Of a stretch of DNA of 12,037 bases, positions 1-6,400 are shown piece after piece. The stretch lies in the NCBI GenBank assembly GCA_003131945.1, contig PKWD01000055.1, positions 3,099 through 15,135 of the forward strand, written 5' to 3'. Numbering within the stretch: the first letter of the stretch is position 1; each line of letters opens with the position of its first letter. The notes beneath the pieces were generated by a model. The model searched no databases and was not told the DNA's origin. It saw only the letters and a list, made by a program, of their open reading frames with translations. The position numbers were made by a program, and so were the translations under genes. The stretch comes from Acidimicrobiaceae bacterium. Lineage in GTDB: Bacteria > Actinomycetota > Acidimicrobiia > Acidimicrobiales > UBA8190.

Positions 1-1641
1 GTGCGGCGCGGTCAGCGCCGAGCGTGGGCCATCTCGTCGGTGGTCCTCGGGATGACCCTTGTCCTCCACCTCGTGCGGGGCGGCGACGTCGGGGAGTCAC
101 TGCTGGCCGCCGCCGTTCTGTCTCTCCTCGTTGTCTTCCGGGGGGAGTTCCGCGCCGCCTCGGACCGGCCTTCGCTGCGTTCGGCCGGCATCGCCCTGGG
201 GGCCGGCGTCATCAGCATCACGGTGATCACGACCGTGGTGGTGAAGTTGACGCTGCGCTTCGACCTCCATCGACCCGACCTGACCTTGTGGCGCTGCTGC
301 GAAGCCGTCATCGAGCGCCTGGTGGGCATCAAGGACATCGCGTTACCCGATCGACTGGACGACTTCCTGGCCCCGAGCCTGCTCACCGTCGGCATCAGCC
401 TGGCGGTAGTGGCCGTGCTCCTGGCCACCCGGCCGGTGGTCGACCGCCGACGTTCGGGCGGGCGGGCGGCGGAAACGCGGGCACGCGACATCGTGCGACG
501 TCATGGGGAGGGCACCCTCGACTACTTCGCTCTGCGCAGTGACAAACAATGGTTCTTCCACCGCGACAGCCTCGTCGCCTACGCCATCTATGGCGGAATC
601 TGCCTCGTCTCCCCCGACACCATCGGACCTCACACCGAGCGCGAGCAGGTCTGGGGGGCCTTCCGCCGGTTCGCCGACAACCGGGGTTGGGTCGTCGCCG
701 TCATGGGTGGCAGCGAGGAGTGGCTTCCCGTCTACCGCGCCACGGGAATGCACGAGATCTACATCGGCGACGAAGCGGTGGTCGACCTCCAAAAGTTCTC
801 ATTGGCGGGAGGTCACATGAAGGGGCTGCGGCAGGCCTATAACCGCATCGCCAAGTACGGGTACACGGCCACGTTCCACGATCCCGCCCGGCTCGACCGA
901 CACACGGCCGAACGCCTGACCGGGCTCATGTCCCAGAGCCGGCGGGGGGAGTTCGAACGGGGCTTCTCCATGGTTCTCGGGCGCATCTTCGACCCTCGCG
1001 ACGAGGGCCTCGTCCTGTGCGTGGTGACCGGGCCCGACGGCGAGCCGGCGGCGCTGTGCCAGTTCGTGCCGGCCAGCGGGATCGGCGGTTACTCACTGGA
1101 CCTCATGCGCCGCGACCGCGGCGAACATCCCAACGGACTCATCGACTTCGCCCTCGTGTCGACCATCGAGCATCTGAAGGGACAGGGCCACCGGGGTCTC
1201 AGCCTCAACTTCGCCGCCCTGCGATCGATCCTCGACGGCGAACGAGGCGACGGGGTGACCCAGCGGGTGGAGCGCTGGGCCTTGAAGAAGATGTCGAGCT
1301 TCCTGCAGATCGAGACCCTGTGGCGGTTCAACGCCAAGTACGAACCTGAATGGCTGCCGCGCTATGTCGTGTACGACACCGCCGAGCACCTGGTTCCCGT
1401 GGTGCTGTCGATCCTGCGGGCCGAGTCACTGTCGGAGGTGCCGGTCATCGGTCGGATGATCGCCGCCTCCGATCGCCGCGCCCACGCCAGCCTGGAAGCC
1501 GACGGCGTCGACGGGACCGCCGACACCGGGGCGTCGCTGCTCCCCGGACCCGACGAGTGCTACGAGCCGCCGGCCCCTGATGACGCCGCCCCGGCGCCGG
1601 CACCGGTTCTCGGATCAGCGGTGGGTCCCGACAGGCACTGA
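1..1641 (+). CDS. Membrane DUF2156 protein, MprF/LysX-type lysyl-phosphatidylglycerol synthase-like (5' end outside window)
   Basis: Probably transfers an amino acid from aminoacyl-tRNA to a membrane phospholipid such as phosphatidylglycerol, lowering surface charge; this role is taken from the MprF/LysX family. The visible protein has four hydrophobic segments (about residues 8-28, 30-47, 61-83, 124-146) and then a cytoplasmic DUF2156 domain (about 155-480). Family-like stretches are DKQWFFHRDSLVAY (181-194), GYSLDLMRRDR (364 onward), the HPNGLIDFALVSTIE block and GLSLNFAAL. The last 50 residues are Ala/Pro/Asp-rich and probably disordered. Codon 1 is a GTG at base 1, but the first residues (RRGQRRAW followed by a helix) look like the interior of family members, so the real start is probably upstream and more membrane helices are missing. 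No lysyl-tRNA synthetase domain follows, unlike mycobacterial LysX. A GNAT gene follows after 14 bases, probably in the same transcript. Family is fairly sure; the substrate is inferred. Confidence 0.85.
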   Translation: MRRGQRRAWAISSVVLGMTLVLHLVRGGDVGESLLAAAVLSLLVVFRGEFRAASDRPSLRSAGIALGAGVISITVITTVVVKLTLRFDLHRPDLTLWRCCEAVIERLVGIKDIALPDRLDDFLAPSLLTVGISLAVVAVLLATRPVVDRRRSGGRAAETRARDIVRRHGEGTLDYFALRSDKQWFFHRDSLVAYAIYGGICLVSPDTIGPHTEREQVWGAFRRFADNRGWVVAVMGGSEEWLPVYRATGMHEIYIGDEAVVDLQKFSLAGGHMKGLRQAYNRIAKYGYTATFHDPARLDRHTAERLTGLMSQSRRGEFERGFSMVLGRIFDPRDEGLVLCVVTGPDGEPAALCQFVPASGIGGYSLDLMRRDRGEHPNGLIDFALVSTIEHLKGQGHRGLSLNFAALRSILDGERGDGVTQRVERWALKKMSSFLQIETLWRFNAKYEPEWLPRYVVYDTAEHLVPVVLSILRAESLSEVPVIGRMIAASDRRAHASLEADGVDGTADTGASLLPGPDECYEPPAPDDAAPAPAPVLGSAVGPDRH

Positions 1642-1655
1642 CCGGCAACCGCCCC

Positions 1656-2234
1656 ATGGAGATACGACGGGCGCAGCGCGCCGATGCCCTGGCTATCGCC
1701 ACGGTGCACGTGCGCTCGTGGCAAGCCGCCTATCGGGGGCTGCTCCTCCAGAGCTATCTGGACGACCTCGAACCGCGGCGACGTCTGGCGCAGTGGGAAA
1801 CGGTGCTGGACGCCACCGACTGGCCGTCGACGGGCACGCTCGTCCTCGTCGATGTCCCCGATGCGTCTTTGATTGCCACCGGGCTTGACAGCGAGATTGA
1901 CGGCGCCTCCCCTCCGGGCGTTGTCGCCGGTTTCGCCAGCATCAGCCCGAGCCGGGACGACGACAGGGACCCGACGTCGGTGGGCGAGCTCCAGACGCTC
2001 TACCTCGATCCCCGTTCGTGGCGGCGCGGCGGCGGGTCCGCCCTCCTGGCGGCCGCCCAGGAAGAGCTCGGACGGGCCGGGTTCCGCTCGGCGTCGGCCT
2101 GGGTGCTCGAGACGAACGCTCGGGCCCGGCACTTCTACGAGGGTCACGGCTGGCGGGTCGACGGCGCCACCAAACCCCACGACTGGGGCTCGTTCGTGGT
2201 GACCGACGTGCGCTACCAGGTGCGATTGACCTAA
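1656..2234 (+). CDS. GNAT-family N-acetyltransferase
   Basis: This is a 192-residue acyl-CoA-dependent acetyltransferase with a single GNAT domain. It opens with the typical strand MEIRRAQRADALAIATVHV. The acetyl-CoA pyrophosphate-binding motif A sits at about residues 111-136: ELQTLYLDPRSWRRGGGSAL, with R124-x-x-G127-x-A129 fitting the R/Q-x-x-G-x-G/A signature. Near the C-terminus, ARHFYEGHGWRVDG (157-170) is the usual motif B region. The acceptor cannot be told; close relatives include ribosomal-protein, antibiotic and small-molecule acetyltransferases. The ATG start at 1656 has no obvious Shine-Dalgarno sequence. It lies 14 bases past the stop of the DUF2156 gene, so translation may depend on read-through coupling from that gene. 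A loop of about 25 residues around 78-110 is rich in Asp, Ser and Pro. The gene ends in TAA, 63 bases before the stop of the convergent gene on the other strand. Confidence 0.9.
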   Translation: MEIRRAQRADALAIATVHVRSWQAAYRGLLLQSYLDDLEPRRRLAQWETVLDATDWPSTGTLVLVDVPDASLIATGLDSEIDGASPPGVVAGFASISPSRDDDRDPTSVGELQTLYLDPRSWRRGGGSALLAAAQEELGRAGFRSASAWVLETNARARHFYEGHGWRVDGATKPHDWGSFVVTDVRYQVRLT

Positions 2235-2297
2235 GTGTTCTACCCATAGACCTCGTTGACACAAATCCCGGCATGGTGAGAACTCGAACCGCCCTGG

Positions 2298-2911
2298 TCA
2301 GGACCCGGGCACGGTGCAGCTCGATCGAGCGACGCAGTAGAGCACGCCGCCTATCTCGTCGATGTCGGCCGCGTCGTGGAGCCCTCCGGCGGTGTACGTC
2401 ACCCGCAGGCCGTGCATCACCCACTCGCCCGGTCGGTTCACGCGCAGACCGAGGACGATCCGAAGCGCCGTGGACAATCCTGATCGGGCCGCGATGATGG
2501 CTCCCACGGCCGGTCGGTAGAGCTGCTCCCCTCCGGGCGGGAAGCCGATGGCCCCAGGGGACCCCGAAGCCATCGGAGCGCGGGAGACGACAACCCCCAC
2601 TTCTGAAAGTCCCGCACCCAAGCCGATGGGCGACACCCCCGTGATCCGGGCCGGGCCATCGCCGTTGTTGGGCATCGCCAAGTAGTAGCTGATCACCTCG
2701 GCGCCGGACCCGAGCTCGAGATCTCCCCCGTATAGGGGGCGGTGGCGTTGGCCAGTGGGCCGCCCTCGTGGGTGGCGAATTTGTAGAAGGCGCCGCCGAT
2801 GACCACGGCGACCACCAGGACGACAGCGAGGGCCGCTGCCAGGGTCCGGGTGCGGTGTCTCCTTCGACTCGACGGTGCCTCACCGTCGATCGCCGGCGCC
2901 ATCGTCAGCAT
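2298..2911 (-). pseudogene. Membrane-anchored protein of unknown function, split by a -1 frameshift
   Basis: Two adjacent minus-strand frames read as one protein. The upstream frame (ATG 2911, or ATG 2902) encodes a short basic N-terminus RRRHRTR, one membrane helix (about residues 24-43, LAAALAVVLVVAVVIGGAFY) and the start of an outer segment ending GPLANATAP. It then stops at the TGA overlapping 2693-2695. The downstream frame, open well before its GTG at 2696, continues with GGDLELGSGAEVISYYLAMP and NNGDGPARITGV, and ends at 2298. The second frame makes good sense only if entered upstream. Adding one base in the C5 run at 2725-2729 (or the G5 run at 2735-2739) joins them exactly, giving about 204 residues. 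The outer part looks like a small beta-rich domain with two Cys near the C-terminus (LYCVARSSC). Function is not recognised. The upstream frame could begin as far out as 3028, but those extra 39 residues look non-coding. The alternatives are a genuine GTGA-coupled pair or a sequencing error. Confidence 0.6.
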
Positions 2912-3084
2912 GAGAGCAGCGTACGGCCGTGGCCCCGTCGGTCGAGGGGCGGATGGCGGATGACGGATGGCTTCCCGACCGACGCCTCTGCGGGTGAGGG
3001 ACCCCGACGTCCGTACCGGTTTCTTCATCGAACCGCAAGGATTCTCACCACGTACTCACAGCCAGGTCAGCGACGATCGAGGTG

Positions 3085-3372
3085 ATGAGCCAGGTGACTA
3101 TCGATTCGTGTCACAGCCGGTGGGTCTTCGACACCGAGCGCCTGCGCTTTCGCCGGGCCCCGAAGGGCCCCGGGCTCGATCTGCTCATGGCCATGACGGA
3201 CTGGCGTCCCTACCACGAGCTCCTCATCGATCCGGACTCGGACTCCTTCGTCGTTGTGCTCAACGACGCCGGCACCCGGATGCTGCGCTCGTGGCGCCAC
3301 ACCGAGGTCGTCTGCCCCCAGTGCGGCGCAGGGCGGACAGAGGAGCTCTCGGTCGACGCCATCGCGCACTGA
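3085..3372 (+). CDS. Small protein of unknown function with a CPxC motif
   Basis: A 95-residue soluble protein that I cannot assign to a named family. Codon choice and amino-acid composition look genuine: aromatic residues and Asp/Glu alternate in DSCHSRWVFDTERLRFRR (8-25), WRPYHELLIDPDSDSFVVVL (40-59) and GTRMLRSWRH (63-72). A short tail follows with C77-P-Q-C80-G. The single Cys pair, plus C9-H10 near the N-terminus, could bind a metal, but this is only a guess from the residues. No signal peptide or membrane segment is seen. The start is uncertain: GTG 3082, ATG 3085 and GTG 3094 are all in frame, and the GAGG at 3079-3082 is too close to 3085 but about 11 bases before 3094. It is divergent from the broken membrane-protein gene, and the Nudix gene starts 58 bases after its stop on the same strand, possibly in the same transcript. 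Confidence 0.7.
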   Translation: MSQVTIDSCHSRWVFDTERLRFRRAPKGPGLDLLMAMTDWRPYHELLIDPDSDSFVVVLNDAGTRMLRSWRHTEVVCPQCGAGRTEELSVDAIAH

Positions 3373-3418
3373 GACCAACGAGGCTGTCGCCGGCCTCGAT
3401 TCGGTCCGGCGGAGGTGC

Positions 3419-3423
3419 AAAGG
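3419..3423 (+). promoter_or_regulatory. Ribosome binding site that fixes the Nudix start
   Basis: AAAGG lies 7 bases before GTG 3431. The open frame continues upstream to 3254, but that part overlaps the preceding gene and encodes a Ser/Arg/Pro-rich, non-protein-like stretch. The site therefore supports GTG 3431 as the real start. Confidence 0.5.
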
Positions 3424-3430
3424 TATCTCG

Positions 3431-3871
3431 GTGGACTCGGACGCCGTGACCGGTCGAGTCGACGTCGTGGCCGGCATCGTGGTCAGCGATAGGCGTGTAT
3501 TGCTCTGTCACCGATCCCCCGATCGCGCCTGGTATGGCAATGTCTGGGATTTCCCCGGAGGCCACGTGGACACCGGCGAGTCACCGACGGCGGCTCTTGT
3601 GAGAGAGCTGCGCGAGGAGCTGGGTATCGTCATCGAGGAGCCCTCGGAGCCCGGGTTCTCTCGACTCGTGACGAGCGAATTCGACATGCGGATCTGGGTC
3701 GTCACCCAGTGGGCCGGTGCCCCGGCCAACGCCTCGCCCGAGGAACATGACGACCTGGCGTGGATGTCAGTAAAGGCGATTGCCGATCTGCCCCTGGCCC
3801 ACGACAGCTACCCCTCGTTGATCGCGCTGGCACTCAACGCCGCTACCGATACCGAGTGTCATTCCCACTGA
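3431..3871 (+). CDS. Nudix hydrolase, MutT-like
   Basis: A 146-residue single-domain Nudix hydrolase, the usual size for MutT-like enzymes. These cleave nucleoside diphosphates linked to another group, for example oxidised or non-canonical dNTPs, using Mg2+ or Mn2+. The complete Nudix box Gx5Ex7REUxEExGU is present from G44 to I66: G44, E50, R58, E59, E62, E63 and G65 are all in place, so it should be catalytically competent. Before it, VDVVAGIVVSDRRVLLCHRS (10-29) is the usual first strands, and WYGNVWDFPGG (34-44) leads into the box; W39 and P42 are typical. The EEHDDLAWMSV segment (104-114) is the common C-terminal Nudix element. Substrate cannot be predicted from sequence alone. GTG 3431 is chosen as the start from its Shine-Dalgarno sequence and because the fold begins directly after it. 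The gene ends tail-to-tail with the methyltransferase remnant, with one base between the two stop codons. Confidence 0.92.
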   Translation: MDSDAVTGRVDVVAGIVVSDRRVLLCHRSPDRAWYGNVWDFPGGHVDTGESPTAALVRELREELGIVIEEPSEPGFSRLVTSEFDMRIWVVTQWAGAPANASPEEHDDLAWMSVKAIADLPLAHDSYPSLIALALNAATDTECHSH

Positions 3872-3872
3872 T

Positions 3873-4097
3873 CTACCGGGCGCCCTCCTCCCGTCGCCGG
3901 CCGACGAGGTGAAAGAGTCGGCTGAGCCGGCGATAGGGGTGTCGCCGGCTCGCTTCGAGCTCGACGGCGAGCACGAGCTCTTCGGGATCGGTCGATGATC
4001 GATCCGTTGTCCAGCCGTCGGTGAACAGACGAACCCCGTACCACGCCAGGGGGATGCTCTGTGGTGGCCCACGCTTCGGTGGCCAACGCCGATGGCG
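3873..4097 (-). pseudogene. C-terminal remnant of a CmoM/SmtA-like SAM-dependent methyltransferase
   Basis: The minus strand between the Nudix and mannosyltransferase genes holds a 74-codon frame with no ATG, GTG or TTG before its conserved part, bounded by a TGA at 4098-4100 and ending at TAG 3873-3875. It reads SIPLAWYGVRLFTDGW, then TDPEELVLAVELEASRRHPY, then RRLSRLFHLVGRRREE. This matches, from memory, the C-terminal end of CmoM/SmtA-type methyltransferases: a G-[IV]-R-x-F-x-D strand, a helix with LExE/ALE, then a PY/PF..L.R..H element and a final basic tail. The N-terminal Rossmann domain with the SAM-binding glycine motif is absent: only 17 bases separate the remnant from the stop of the mannosyltransferase gene. 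The simplest reading is a deletion that removed most of the gene. Without a start codon it is unlikely to be translated. Identity rests on motif recall, not on a search. Confidence 0.55.
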
Positions 4098-4114
4098 TCA
4101 GGCCGTGGCCGTCC

Positions 4115-5707
4115 TCACACCGGTGCCGCCCGGTCGATGGGCCCCGTTCTCACGCGTCTCGCCAGGTGGACGAAAGGCGTGACCCGCGTGAACGCATAGA
4201 GGCCCGTCATGGCGGCCAGGCCGGCCCAGCACAGCGAGACGAGGACGGCGTTGGCGTCTACGAGAAGTCCAGGGTTGGGCACGTCAGCGAAGCACGCCAC
4301 CAGCGAGGCCACGAAGACGAAGGGGATGACCCACCCATCGGCCGCCACGGCCAGGAAAACAAGGCCCCAGGTCTCATACCAGGGCCACACGACGGGTCCG
4401 AGGACGACAAAGGCCAGAAGACTCCAACCGAGTGCCGGCAGATTTCCGTGGCGCTCGGATCGTAGAAGCAGACCAACCGATATCACGGTCGCGCCGGCCA
4501 GCGCCACGGCCCTGGCACCGTCCACGAATGCCGTCTGGTGTCCCCCGTATCCGAAGGCACCGGCGGCGTGACTGAGGAGCAGGCCCACGCCCGTGGCCGG
4601 ATCGAGCCACGACACGACCACGCCTGGATTCGACAGGCCGCTGACCCATCGCCAGCCCAGTCCCGAAATGGCCGACATCACGGCCATGAGCCCGGCGGTG
4701 AATCCGACGGCCAGGGCGACACGAGCAAACCTCCGCCGCCAGCTCGCCTCCGCTCCGGCCCACCACCAGCCGATGAAGACGGCGCCGATGAGTGCCGGGA
4801 TCTTCACTTCCGCCGCCAGAGAACAGAGAAACAAGCCCGCCAGGATGTGGTTCCTGCGGGCCACGGTGCAGCCGGCCACGAGGAGGCCGAGCATCAGGGC
4901 GTCGTTGTGGGCGCCACCCAGGAGACCGAGCAACACCAGCGGGTTCAAGACAGCCAGCGCGAAGGCAATCGATGGATCTCGCCCGACAGAGCGGGCCAGC
5001 GCGGGGACGGCCCCGGCGATCAGGGTCACTCCGATGAGCGCCACCAGGCGGAATCCCACCACGGCACGAAGGACGTCGTGCCCGGCGGCCTGCACGATCC
5101 ATCCCGAGAGCCGCTCCCAGGCGGGACCGTAGGGAGCGGGCGAGTGTCGCCACAGCGGGTCGACCAGCCTCAGGAACGGGCCCCCGCCCAGCGCGCTCGG
5201 ACCGTGGACGTAGGGACTGAGGCCCGTCGTCACCATCTGGCCCTGGGCCGCATAGCTGTAGACGTCGCCACTGAACAACGGGGCGCCGAGCACGATCGGC
5301 ACCTCCCACGCCACCAGGACGGCCACCAAGGACCTCACCGTTGTTCCCGGCCGCGATCGCACGGCGCGCACGACCTCGTACCAGGAACCGAGCATGAGAA
5401 CGAGGCCGACATACACGAGCATGATGCCGAGAAACCGCGGGTTTGCCCCCACCGCCATGGCGGGTGCACGGCTGGGGAAGAACCAGGCCCCCGCTGACTG
5501 GACGGTGAAGGGCGAACCCGGCTGCAAGCTGCCCACGAGGACGCAGACGGCACCGATCAACCCGGTGGCACCGGGAAGAACGAGTGATAAAGGCTCGGGA
5601 GCGGACCTGTCCCCACCTCTGCCGGCCCAGGATGGTGGCGCCGCCGCCAGGCTCACCGGCGGAGCAATCCCCCGTGCTCCGGCCGCACCGGCCTCTGCTC
5701 TCGTCAC
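4115..5707 (-). CDS. MptB-like polyprenol-phosphate-mannose alpha-1,6-mannosyltransferase (GT-C)
   Basis: A 530-residue polytopic membrane glycosyltransferase that probably moves mannose from polyprenyl-phosphate-mannose to an envelope glycan on the outer face of the membrane, as MptA/MptB do in lipomannan assembly. After a 40-residue Ala/Pro-rich N-terminus there are about twelve hydrophobic segments, the first at 41-61. The first large outer loop carries LFSGDVYSYAAQGQ (144-157), whose D148 is the expected GT-C catalytic or metal-site Asp, then GLSPYVHGPSALGGGPF (162-178), LVDPLWRHSPAPYGP (181-195), GGAHNDALMLGLL (264-276) and WPWYETWGL (441-449). All are hallmarks of the MptB group. It begins at GTG 5707 with no visible Shine-Dalgarno sequence; no other in-frame start precedes the first helix. 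It is divergent from the GrpB gene across 112 bases holding an 8-bp inverted repeat. Acceptor and linkage are inferred from the family; a related GT-C enzyme with a different acceptor is possible. Confidence 0.85.
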   Translation of the reverse strand: MTRAEAGAAGARGIAPPVSLAAAPPSWAGRGGDRSAPEPLSLVLPGATGLIGAVCVLVGSLQPGSPFTVQSAGAWFFPSRAPAMAVGANPRFLGIMLVYVGLVLMLGSWYEVVRAVRSRPGTTVRSLVAVLVAWEVPIVLGAPLFSGDVYSYAAQGQMVTTGLSPYVHGPSALGGGPFLRLVDPLWRHSPAPYGPAWERLSGWIVQAAGHDVLRAVVGFRLVALIGVTLIAGAVPALARSVGRDPSIAFALAVLNPLVLLGLLGGAHNDALMLGLLVAGCTVARRNHILAGLFLCSLAAEVKIPALIGAVFIGWWWAGAEASWRRRFARVALAVGFTAGLMAVMSAISGLGWRWVSGLSNPGVVVSWLDPATGVGLLLSHAAGAFGYGGHQTAFVDGARAVALAGATVISVGLLLRSERHGNLPALGWSLLAFVVLGPVVWPWYETWGLVFLAVAADGWVIPFVFVASLVACFADVPNPGLLVDANAVLVSLCWAGLAAMTGLYAFTRVTPFVHLARRVRTGPIDRAAPV

Positions 5708-5723
5708 CTGAGAACGGTACCTT

Positions 5724-5746
5724 CACCACGCATGACCGGCGTGGTG
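5724..5746. repeat. Perfect 8-bp inverted repeat in a divergent intergenic gap
   Basis: CACCACGC (5724-5731) and GCGTGGTG (5739-5746) are exact reverse complements separated by 7 bases. The repeat lies 16 bases before the GTG of the minus-strand mannosyltransferase and 73 bases before the GTG of the plus-strand GrpB gene. It could be an operator half-site pair for a regulator, or a small hairpin in the mannosyltransferase leader that would limit ribosome access. A smaller TTGTC/GACAA pair lies at 5759-5774. No consensus -35/-10 pair stands out in the gap. Confidence 0.5.
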
Positions 5747-5819
5747 GCAACGAGCCGATTGTCGGTGGGGACAAGCCGTTGCCGTACCCTCCGGCCGCCG
5801 TTGCGGCAGGCTGGGTCCT

Positions 5820-6392
5820 GTGAACGCATCGGATGCCGAGGATCTCGACAGGTATCTCGACACGGTCCTCATCGGGGGCAGGGAGCCCAGGACCGTCGAA
5901 ATCGTCGACTACACGTCCTCGTGGCCCACCCGTTTTGCCGCCGACCGGCAACGGATCGAAGACGCGCTCGGTGCCACAGCCAAGGGCATCGAACATGTCG
6001 GCTCCACCGCGGTGCCGGGACTGGCGGCCAAACCGATCGTCGACATCATGGTCACGGTGGATGACCCCGACGATGAGAACAGCTACCTCCCTGCCCTCGT
6101 GGAGGCGGGCTATGTCCTGCGTGTGCGCGAAGTGGGCCACCGCATGTTCCGCACGCCGTCGGGCGACGTCCACGTGCACATCTGGCGCGCCGGCAGCGAT
6201 GACGAGCATCGGCATCTTCTCTTTCGTGATCGGCTCCGGTCCAACGCCGCCGACAGGACCGAGTACGAAAGCACGAAGCGTTCCCTGGTCGGCCGCTACC
6301 GCGACATGAACCACTACGCAGAAGCCAAGAGCGACGTTATCCGGAGCATCCTCAGGAAAGCCTCGAGCCCGGGCGCCAGGTCACGGGACTGA
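5820..6392 (+). CDS. GrpB/UPF0157 family protein, nucleotidyltransferase fold
   Basis: A 190-residue protein of the GrpB family (UPF0157), which has a nucleotidyltransferase-like fold; its members often occur beside or fused to CoaE, but their biochemical role is not established. The diagnostic stretch is IEHVGSTAVPGLAAKPIVDI (57-76), whose GST and D75 match the fold's active-site strand, followed by V-H-V-H-I-W (117-122). A C-terminal helical part contains LLFRDRLRSN and YAEAKSDVIRSIL, all typical of the family. YTSSWPTRFAADR (31-43) is the usual N-terminal E/D-Y-x-x-x-W element. No coaE is near. It starts at GTG 5820 without a clear Shine-Dalgarno sequence, so a slightly different start is possible. 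Its TGA lies inside a 12-bp palindrome shared with the stop codon of the convergent FrnE-like gene. Confidence 0.9.
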   Translation: MNASDAEDLDRYLDTVLIGGREPRTVEIVDYTSSWPTRFAADRQRIEDALGATAKGIEHVGSTAVPGLAAKPIVDIMVTVDDPDDENSYLPALVEAGYVLRVREVGHRMFRTPSGDVHVHIWRAGSDDEHRHLLFRDRLRSNAADRTEYESTKRSLVGRYRDMNHYAEAKSDVIRSILRKASSPGARSRD

Positions 6393-6400
6393 CCGGTCAG
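6389..6400. repeat. 12-bp perfect palindrome holding both stop codons of a convergent gene pair
   Basis: CTGACCGGTCAG equals its own reverse complement. The plus-strand TGA of the GrpB gene (6390-6392) and the minus-strand TGA of the FrnE-like gene (6397-6399) sit symmetrically inside it. It has no T-tract on either side and is too tight to form a stable loop, so it is not a standard intrinsic terminator. The symmetry may simply come from two TGA stops facing each other around CCGG. Confidence 0.7.

Noticed and set aside
2256..2284. TTGACA at 2256-2261 as a -35 element
   Set aside because: No acceptable -10 lies 16-18 bases downstream, and it would drive transcription antisense into the convergent gene.
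2291..2310. Near-palindromic stem (9-base arms, one mismatch) at the stop of the broken membrane-protein gene
   Set aside because: The 2-base centre forces the stem to open, one pair mismatches, and neither strand has a T-run after it. It is not a convincing terminator.
1942..2883. 313-codon minus-strand open frame across the GNAT end and the frameshifted gene
   Set aside because: It runs antisense to the GNAT coding region, and its product is an Arg/Pro/Ser-rich string. The other two minus-strand frames in 2298-2911 give the sensible protein.
3254..3430. N-terminal extension of the Nudix frame back to 3254
   Set aside because: It overlaps the 95-residue protein gene in another frame and encodes a Ser/Arg/Pro-rich stretch; GTG 3431 with AAAGG 7 bases before it fits the family's start.
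3859..4086. Two alternative minus-strand frames with start codons (3767-4072 and 3859-4086)
   Set aside because: Their products are Ser/Arg/Pro-rich with no motif; the third frame in the same region gives the methyltransferase-like sequence.
4374..6314. 646-codon minus-strand open frame
   Set aside because: It overlaps the MptB-like gene in another frame and runs antisense through the GrpB gene. Its Arg/Gly/Pro-rich product has no motif, while both overlapped genes have clear family signatures.
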